Source: Anaerolineae bacterium (GTDB lineage: Bacteria > Chloroflexota > Anaerolineae > JAADDB01). From it: 5,441 nucleotides of DNA. Both the position numbers and the translations under genes were made by a program. Under the pieces are notes generated by a model. That model ran no database searches. It was given only the letters and a program-made list of their open reading frames with translations, and was not told the origin of the DNA. Within the stretch, counting starts at the first letter, position 1; the number at the start of each line of letters is the position of its first letter. Shown here piece after piece: positions 1-4,763 of this stretch. The DNA is taken from assembly GCA_015489285.1 (NCBI GenBank), contig WGAA01000132.1, positions 1-5,441 on the forward strand. Direction: 5' to 3'.

Positions 1-1935
1 GTGCCCGGCGTGGCCACCGGGGACTTCGGCTTCTCCACCACGGACACGGAGGACGTCTGGCGGTTGGAGACGTGGGATTGGTCCAACGGCACGATCAACC
101 TCACCCTTTCCGGGAGCAAGGATTCCTGGCACTTCTACGTGATCACGTACGACGGATACGTGTTGCGGGTGTACTACGACGGCAAGTTGAAGCGCAGCGT
201 GTACGGGGTCACGCTGAAAACCGCGCCTGGCCCCATCTACCTGGGCATGCACAACTACCAGTACTTCGACGGCATGGTGGATCATGTCAGTTTCTGGAAT
301 CGGGCCCTGAGCGAGGATGAAATCCGGCGGATCATGCATCAGCCGTTGCAGGGGAACGAGAGTGGGCTCCTCGCCTATTACGAGTTCGACGGCGCGGCCG
401 GTCGGGTCTTCAACGCGGTGGACGGCCGTGAGGAGACCCTGAAGAACGGCGTCGCCAAGGCCACATCCTCCGCGCCCATCGGGGCGGGCAAGACGGTCAT
501 CGCCTCGGAAGCCCCGGGGGTGGTGGACTTCTCCCAGGCCGGGGTGAGCATGAACTTCCACACCGCGAGGACGTACACCCTTCTCGTCTCCCGCCTCGAC
601 ATCGATCCCAACACCCTGGCCGGAATTCCTGCCGGACAGGTGGCCCTGGACAACCAGTACTGGGTCATCCACCGTTACGGCTACCGGTCCTTCGACGCGG
701 ACGTGACGTTTACCGTCTCGGAGGACCTGACGGACACGGATGAAGCCCTCCCCAGCCGCATCCTGCTCTACGCGCGGGACCTGGGTTCCGATGGCAGTTG
801 GTCCCTGGTGGGCGCGGCGACAAGCGTGGACGCGAACGCGAACAGCGCCACCTTCGCCCACATCACCGCGTTCAACAAGCAATTCCTGATCGTGCGGGAC
901 ACGACCATCACGCCCACCCCCACGCCGACGGCCACCGCGACACCCACGGCCACCGCGACGGCTACCGAGACACCCACACCGGTGCCACCGACGGCCACCG
1001 CGACCGCCACACCGGCGCCCACATCGACCGCGACATCTACGCCTACGCCGGCGCCGACGTTTACGGCGACCGTGACCGCCACATCCACGTCCACACCGGC
1101 ACCGACATCCACGGCCACGGCCACGCCGACGCCTGCACCCACCGACACACCCACGCCGGTGCCGCCGACGCCGACGAACACCTTCACGCCGACGCCGACC
1201 CCTCTGCCCACCGCGACACCCACCCCTTGCTGGACGAACCTGGGTGGGGTGACCTTCCAGGACCTGAACAAGGACGGCATCTTCCAGTACGGGCGAGAGC
1301 CGCGCATCCCCCACGTGAAGGTCATCATCAACGGCACCCGGCATCGGGTGGTGGAGAGCAACGACAACGGCTGGTGGCAGGTAGGGGGGCTGCCGTTAGG
1401 CTATTACACCATCACCGTGGAAACGCCGGACGGCTATGTGCTCACCTCGGATGCCGTGTATCAGGTGAACATCTCCACCCCGTGCTTCACCTGGTTCTAC
1501 CTGAACTTCGGCTTTGCCCTCGCGCCCACGCCCACACCCACGCCAACGCCCACACCGACGATGACACCCACGCCCACCGCAACGCCGACACCGACGACGG
1601 GCCGGGTGGAGGGTGAAGTCTGGCAGGACGTGAACCGCAACGGGGAGCGGGACGCGGACGAACCCGGCATCCCGGGCGTGACGGTTCGGCTGGATGAGGT
1701 GATGGGGCTCGAGGCCCTGCTCGAATGGGAGACGACCACGGACGAGGATGGCAAATTCGTCTTCGCGGAAATCCCGCCGGGCACCTACACCCTGACCCTC
1801 ATCCGACCGGGGAGCAGTTACCCCACTACCCAGGACACGGTCACCGTCACCACCCAGGCGAACACCGTGGTGCATGTGGGCTTCGGTCTCTATCCCCTGG
1901 AACGCCACCTCTACATCCCCGCGGTCGTGCGCTGA
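1..1935 (+). CDS. Secreted multidomain surface protein (LamG-like, TP-rich linkers, two SdrD-B-like modules), 5'-truncated
   Basis: The frame is open from base 1 to the TGA at 1933-1935 (644 codons). The GTG at base 1 is probably an internal Val codon: no signal peptide is visible and the first domain starts mid-fold, so the true start lies upstream. Residues 1-115 look like the C-terminal part of a LamG/concanavalin-like domain (WHFYVITYDG, VYYDGKLK, FDGMVDHVSFWNRALSEDEI). Residues 120-150 (GLLAYYEFDG) resemble the start of another LamG-type repeat. Residues 165-298 are a beta-rich region with a YWVIHRYG motif. A Thr/Pro/Ala linker (304-409) is followed by an SdrD-B-like Cna-B-fold module (410-508; DLNKDG, LPLGYYTITV), a second linker (509-533) and a second such module (535-630; DVNRNGERDADEPGIPGV, IPPGTYTLTL). 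The protein ends LYIPAVVR. The only two cysteines, C410 and C495, flank the first module. The domains suggest an extracellular binding or structural role; no catalytic residues were recognised. The ligand is unknown. Confidence 0.9.
   Translation: MPGVATGDFGFSTTDTEDVWRLETWDWSNGTINLTLSGSKDSWHFYVITYDGYVLRVYYDGKLKRSVYGVTLKTAPGPIYLGMHNYQYFDGMVDHVSFWNRALSEDEIRRIMHQPLQGNESGLLAYYEFDGAAGRVFNAVDGREETLKNGVAKATSSAPIGAGKTVIASEAPGVVDFSQAGVSMNFHTARTYTLLVSRLDIDPNTLAGIPAGQVALDNQYWVIHRYGYRSFDADVTFTVSEDLTDTDEALPSRILLYARDLGSDGSWSLVGAATSVDANANSATFAHITAFNKQFLIVRDTTITPTPTPTATATPTATATATETPTPVPPTATATATPAPTSTATSTPTPAPTFTATVTATSTSTPAPTSTATATPTPAPTDTPTPVPPTPTNTFTPTPTPLPTATPTPCWTNLGGVTFQDLNKDGIFQYGREPRIPHVKVIINGTRHRVVESNDNGWWQVGGLPLGYYTITVETPDGYVLTSDAVYQVNISTPCFTWFYLNFGFALAPTPTPTPTPTPTMTPTPTATPTPTTGRVEGEVWQDVNRNGERDADEPGIPGVTVRLDEVMGLEALLEWETTTDEDGKFVFAEIPPGTYTLTLIRPGSSYPTTQDTVTVTTQANTVVHVGFGLYPLERHLYIPAVVR
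910..1227 (+). repeat. Low-complexity Thr/Pro/Ala linker-coding repeat (mucin-like)
   Basis: About 106 codons are almost only Thr, Pro, Ala and Ser, mostly as TP, TA and TPAPT units, with scattered Val, Glu, Asp, Phe, Leu and Asn. It joins the beta-sandwich region to the first SdrD-B-like module. Two 17-residue units, TPAPTSTAT(S/A)TPTPAPT, lie at codons 337-353 and 365-381, and TPTPVPPT occurs at codons 324-331 and 383-390. At DNA level this is a degenerate ac(n)-cc(n)/gc(n) tract. Such linkers are usually extended, flexible and often O-glycosylated in exported bacterial proteins; glycosylation here is inference. The tract also creates long spurious open frames in other registers. Confidence 0.9.
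1525..1599 (+). repeat. Second, shorter TP linker between the two SdrD-B-like modules
   Basis: Codons 509-533 are an almost pure (Thr-Pro)n stretch with one Met and one Ala. They separate the module ending in NFGFALA from the one starting GRVEGEVWQD. It is more regular than the first linker and likely sets the distance between two folded domains. Confidence 0.88.
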
Positions 1936-1941
1936 CCCCAA

Positions 1942-1976
1942 CCGAGGGGGAGGGGCCACAGACTCCTCCCCCTCGG
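1942..1976 (+). terminator. Strong GC-rich hairpin after the surface-protein gene, likely terminator without a U-tract
   Basis: A perfect 12-bp inverted repeat pairs 1942-1953 (ccgagggggagg) with 1965-1976 (cctccccctcgg). In RNA it extends by one G-U and one G-C pair, leaving a 7-base loop at 1956-1962. It starts 6 bases after the stop codon. No T-run follows (the next bases are gacacctcg), so it is not a canonical intrinsic terminator. It may still act as a terminator, as a 3'-end stabiliser, or as a block that insulates the promoter downstream. The pairing is seen directly; the function is inferred from position. Confidence 0.65.
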
Positions 1977-2037
1977 GACACCTCGAAACCGTAGCGGGAT
2001 GTGCCCCCCGTGGCCTCTGAATTTCGTCCCCCTCACT

Positions 2038-2066
2038 TTGACACCCCTTCCACACGACCGTATAAT
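2038..2066 (+). promoter_or_regulatory. Consensus sigma70/SigA-type promoter of the yqeY-pgpH-aroA operon
   Basis: TTGACA at 2038-2043 and TATAAT at 2061-2066 are separated by exactly 17 bases, so both hexamers and the spacing match the housekeeping consensus. No TG extension precedes the -10. The predicted start of transcription is near 2072-2073, giving a leader of about 80 bases before yqeY. The discriminator after the -10 is GGGGCA, i.e. GC-rich; in proteobacteria this goes with stringent control of growth-related promoters, but whether that applies here is unknown. Confidence 0.88.
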
Positions 2067-2098
2067 GGGGCATCGACTCGCCGGGCCAACCGGAACAC

Positions 2099-2137
2099 TT
2101 CAGACTTCCGAAATCTTGCAGACCAGGGGAGTCTGAA
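2099..2137 (+). promoter_or_regulatory. Leader stem-loop abutting the yqeY ribosome binding site
   Basis: Bases 2099-2106 (ttcagact) are perfectly complementary to 2130-2137 (agtctgaa). The stem continues inward as U2107-G2129, C2108-G2128 and C2109-G2127, giving 11 bp with one wobble and a 17-base loop (2110-2126). It ends one base before the AGAGGA Shine-Dalgarno at 2139-2144. No U-run follows, so it is not an attenuator-type terminator. It could modulate ribosome access to yqeY and, through coupling, to the whole operon, or protect the 5' end. No known riboswitch or T-box pattern was recognised. The stem is visible; the role is inferred. Confidence 0.45.
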
Positions 2138-2138
2138 C

Positions 2139-2144
2139 AGAGGA
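2139..2144 (+). promoter_or_regulatory. Ribosome binding site of yqeY
   Basis: AGAGGA lies 7 bases before the ATG at 2152, a normal Shine-Dalgarno match and distance, and supports that start. Its last base is also the A of an out-of-frame ATG (2144-2146). Confidence 0.75.
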
Positions 2145-2151
2145 TGAACCG

Positions 2152-2610
2152 ATGAGCTTGAAAGAACGCATCGAAAGGGATTTGAAGGAAGCGATGAAGC
2201 AGGGAGACGCCGCGCGCAAGCGCGCGCTGCGCACCCTGATGACGGCTATCAGCCGTGCGGAACGGGCCGGGAGCACGTTGCGGGAGTTGAGCGACGAGGA
2301 GATCATCGCCATCATCGCCAAGGAGGCGAAGCAGCGGGAAGAATCCATCGAAGCTTATGAAAAGGGCGGACGGCAGGATCTGGTCGCCGAAGAACGGGCG
2401 GAACTGGAGGTCCTGCGTTCCTATCTCCCCCGTCAACTTACACGGGAGGAAATTGAAGCTCGGGCCCGAGAGGTCATCGCGCAGGTGGGCGCCCGCAGTC
2501 CGAAGGACATGGGCAAGGTCATGAAAGTCCTCATGGCCGAAATGCGCGGACGTGCGGACGGCCGCGTGGTGAACCAGATCGTGCGCGAGTTGCTTGCCAA
2601 TCCGCGATGA
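2152..2610 (+). CDS. yqeY: GatB/YqeY domain-containing protein
   Basis: This 152-residue protein has the usual length of stand-alone YqeY proteins and matches the family along its whole length. Residues 1-35 hold the N-terminal helix pattern LKERIERDLKEAMKQGD followed by RALRTLMTAI. The middle has LSDEEIIAIIAKEAKQREES, EAYEKGGR and LRSYLPRQL. The C-terminal part has the conserved DMGKVMKVLMAEMRGRADGR and VNQIVRELL. The protein is all-helical, soluble and related to the tail domain of GatB, the amidotransferase subunit that handles mischarged Glu/Asp-tRNA. A tRNA-related role is therefore often assumed, but the cellular function is not settled, and this protein lacks the GatB catalytic part. 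It is the first gene of the operon, behind a consensus promoter and a good Shine-Dalgarno. Its stop codon overlaps the next gene's start (ATGA at 2607-2610). yqeY is often found near phoH/pgpH-type genes in Gram-positive bacteria, so the neighbour is in keeping. Confidence 0.96.
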   Translation: MSLKERIERDLKEAMKQGDAARKRALRTLMTAISRAERAGSTLRELSDEEIIAIIAKEAKQREESIEAYEKGGRQDLVAEERAELEVLRSYLPRQLTREEIEARAREVIAQVGARSPKDMGKVMKVLMAEMRGRADGRVVNQIVRELLANPR

Positions 2611-4763
2611 ATTTGCACCCGCAGCACCTATGGGAGGCGTTTCAGTCCGCGCGAGCCCAACCTACCCGGCCGGGTGAAGGTCCCCGAGGGCTCGACATCT
2701 TCCGCGTCCTCCTCATCTCCTTGCTCTTCTTTCTCGTGGCCCTCTTCGTCCTCGTCGCGGACATCATGCCCCGGGAGCGGGTTCAGCTGGACGTGGGGGA
2801 CGTGTCCCCCGTCGACATTCGGGCCCCCCGCAGCATCCGCTACGAGAGTGAGGTCCTGACGCGCGCGGCCCGGGAAAAGGCGGCCAGAGCGATCCCCGAA
2901 GTCTACGACCCTCCTCAACCCCAAGTCGCCCGCCAGCAGATCAACCGCCTCAAGGACATCATCGATTTCATCGACTCGGTGCGGGCCAACCCCTACGCGG
3001 ACGAAGAGGAGAAGGTCCAGGAGATCCGGGCCATCAGCGACCTCTCCCTGCCCGAGGACATGGCCCGAGCCATCGTCACCATGTCCGAGGCGCACTGGCG
3101 GCTTGTGGCCAACGAGAGCGTGGAAACCCTGCGCCTGGCCATGAGCCGGGAGATCCGGGAGAGCGAGCTGGCCGTCGTTCGCAGCAACGTCCCCCTCCTC
3201 GTGGACCAGACCCGGCTCACGGAGCAGGAGGCGGCCATCGTCACCCGGATTGTGCAGGCCCTCCTGCGGGCGAACACCTTCCCCAATCCCCAGAAGACGG
3301 AGCGCCTGCGCCAGAAGGCGCGCGAGGCCGTGGAGCCCGTCGTCGTCCAGTACGAGGCCGGGGAAACCATCGTCCGCTCCGGGGAGGTGGTCACCGAAGC
3401 CCAGGTGGAGGCCCTGGACAAGCTGGGACTTCGCCAGCGGCGTCTCACCTGGCCCCGGGTCATCAGCATGGGGCTCCTTCTCCTCCTCTTCTGGAGCACG
3501 GTGCTCCTCTACACCTATCGCCAGTACCCCACCTTTTGGACGGACATGTGGACCCCGTGGGTGTTCTACGCCTTCGTCACCGGTGGCCTCGTCCTGGCCA
3601 AGGCCCTGGTGCCCGGTCGGAGCCTTCTGGCCTTTACCTATCCCCTGGGCGCGCTGGCCATTACCATCAGCACCGTGCAGAACCGGGGGCTTTCCTGGAT
3701 CACCATCATCTACATGGCCCTGATCATCGGGCGCCTGGCCGACGATTCCCTCCTCCTCACGGCCCATGCCGGCCTGGGCGCCTTCTTCATGGTCCTCGTG
3801 GCCGACCGGGCGGAGCGGTTGGCGACCTTTCTCTGGGGCGCGGTGGCCCTGGCCGGGGTGCAGATCCTCGTCATTCTCATGTTTGCCCTGGGCAACGGCA
3901 CCCTGGACGTGAACAACGTCTTGGGGGAAAGTCTGGCCTCCCTCGTCAACAGTGTCCTCTCGGCCAGCCTGGCCCTGGTCAACTTCTACCTCCTGGGCTT
4001 CCTCCTGGGCATCACGACCATCCTCCAGCTCATGGACCTGGCCCGACCGAACCATCCCCTGCTCCAGCAACTGGTGACGAAGGCGCCGGGTACCTACTAT
4101 CACTCCCTCATCGTCAGTAACCTGGCGGAGCACGCGGCCGCGGCCATCGGCGCGGACGCGTTCCTCACCCGTGTGGGCACCTATTACCACGATATCGGCA
4201 AGATCAAGCGCCCCCACTACTTCACGGAGAACCAGCACGGCGGCGTGAATCCCCACGAACACCTGGATCCCCGCACCAGCGCGCAGATCATCATCAGCCA
4301 CGTGCCCGACGGGCTGGCCCTCGCCCGCCAGTATCGTCTTCCCCGCCGCATCCAGGATTTCATCGCCGAGCACCACGGGACCACCCTGGTAGCGTACTTC
4401 TACCGGAAGGCCGTGGAGGCCGCGGGCGATCCCTCCGCGGTGAACGAGGCGGATTTCCGCTATCCGGGGCCCAAACCGCGCAGTAAGGAGACGGCCGTCC
4501 TCATGCTGGCCGACGCGGTGGAGGCCATTGCCCGGGCGCAGCAGCCCACCACCCGGGAGGAGATCGAAAACATCGTCCACTCCCTCATCATGCGCCGCCT
4601 GGAGGAGGGCCAGCTGGACGATGCCCCCATCACCATGCGGGATCTGAAACGGGTGGCCCAGGTGTTCGTGGAGATGCTGGTCGGGGTGTACCACACACGG
4701 GTCAATTACCCGGAAGAACCGAAAGAAGAGGAAAAGGAGAAGGAGGCGTCGACCACGTCATGA
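2607..4763 (+). CDS. pgpH: 7TM-HD family membrane phosphohydrolase, likely cyclic di-AMP phosphodiesterase (PgpH/YqfF type)
   Basis: The 718 residues show the full family architecture. A short cytoplasmic N-terminus precedes one membrane helix (about 31-52). An extracytoplasmic 7TMR-HDED domain (about 53-281) ends in the hallmark YEAGETIVRSGEVVTEAQVEA. A seven-helix membrane block covers about 282-475, and a cytoplasmic HD domain about 485-700. The metal-binding set is complete: H499 (in GTYYHS), H528-D529 (in YYHDIGK), H565 (in SHVPDG), H589-H590 (in AEHHG) and D636 (in MLADAVEA). Characterised relatives such as Listeria PgpH hydrolyse cyclic di-AMP to pApA; that substrate is inferred here from architecture. 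The acidic/lysine-rich tail (PEEPKEEEKEKEASTTS) is encoded by the purine-rich DNA that also supplies the aroA Shine-Dalgarno. Translation probably depends on coupling to yqeY: the start overlaps its stop as ATGA and no clear Shine-Dalgarno precedes it. In Firmicutes the usual neighbours are phoH and ybeY; here the next gene is aroA. Confidence 0.94.
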   Translation: MNLHPQHLWEAFQSARAQPTRPGEGPRGLDIFRVLLISLLFFLVALFVLVADIMPRERVQLDVGDVSPVDIRAPRSIRYESEVLTRAAREKAARAIPEVYDPPQPQVARQQINRLKDIIDFIDSVRANPYADEEEKVQEIRAISDLSLPEDMARAIVTMSEAHWRLVANESVETLRLAMSREIRESELAVVRSNVPLLVDQTRLTEQEAAIVTRIVQALLRANTFPNPQKTERLRQKAREAVEPVVVQYEAGETIVRSGEVVTEAQVEALDKLGLRQRRLTWPRVISMGLLLLLFWSTVLLYTYRQYPTFWTDMWTPWVFYAFVTGGLVLAKALVPGRSLLAFTYPLGALAITISTVQNRGLSWITIIYMALIIGRLADDSLLLTAHAGLGAFFMVLVADRAERLATFLWGAVALAGVQILVILMFALGNGTLDVNNVLGESLASLVNSVLSASLALVNFYLLGFLLGITTILQLMDLARPNHPLLQQLVTKAPGTYYHSLIVSNLAEHAAAAIGADAFLTRVGTYYHDIGKIKRPHYFTENQHGGVNPHEHLDPRTSAQIIISHVPDGLALARQYRLPRRIQDFIAEHHGTTLVAYFYRKAVEAAGDPSAVNEADFRYPGPKPRSKETAVLMLADAVEAIARAQQPTTREEIENIVHSLIMRRLEEGQLDDAPITMRDLKRVAQVFVEMLVGVYHTRVNYPEEPKEEEKEKEASTTS
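4740..4746 (+). promoter_or_regulatory. Ribosome binding site of aroA inside the 3' end of pgpH
   Basis: AAGGAGG is a full anti-Shine-Dalgarno match, preceded by a second weaker AAAGGAG at 4733-4739. It lies 13 bases before the ATG at 4760, which is longer than usual. No alternative in-frame start lies between them. The codons that make it encode the Glu/Lys tail of the upstream protein. Confidence 0.7.

Noticed and set aside
1..3. GTG at the first base as the start codon of the surface protein.
   Set aside because: The window edge cuts a LamG-like domain mid-fold and no signal peptide follows, so the gene almost surely starts upstream.
910..1227. Possible CRISPR array or tandem-repeat element.
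   Set aside because: There is no constant repeat with unique spacers. The periodicity is 3-6 bases and follows codon structure inside an open frame.
768..1367. A minus-strand frame encoding long GV/AV repeats, and a plus-strand alternative frame (798-1616) rich in His, Asp and Arg.
   Set aside because: Both are frame shadows of the degenerate Thr-Pro/Thr-Ala linker; the repeats only read as plausible protein in the frame joining the LamG-like and SdrD-B-like domains.
2081..2093. Small hairpin CCGG-loop-CCGG in the leader.
   Set aside because: Only 4 bp with a 5-base loop; expected by chance in GC-rich DNA.
2073..2151. Possible riboswitch or T-box in the yqeY leader.
   Set aside because: The leader is only about 80 bases, has one convincing stem, no T-box sequence and no terminator/antiterminator pair. 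Kept only as an unclassified leader stem-loop.
1396..2436. A 346-codon minus-strand open frame spanning the surface-protein 3' end, the intergenic region and yqeY.
   Set aside because: It runs across the hairpin, the consensus promoter and a confident yqeY on the other strand; its composition is Gly/Arg/His-rich without motifs.
2628..4694. A 688-codon open frame on the minus strand covering almost all of pgpH.
   Set aside because: It mirrors the GC-rich codon pattern of pgpH. Its translation is low-complexity (His/Gly/Asp/Glu-rich) with no recognisable domain, while the plus-strand protein has complete family motifs.
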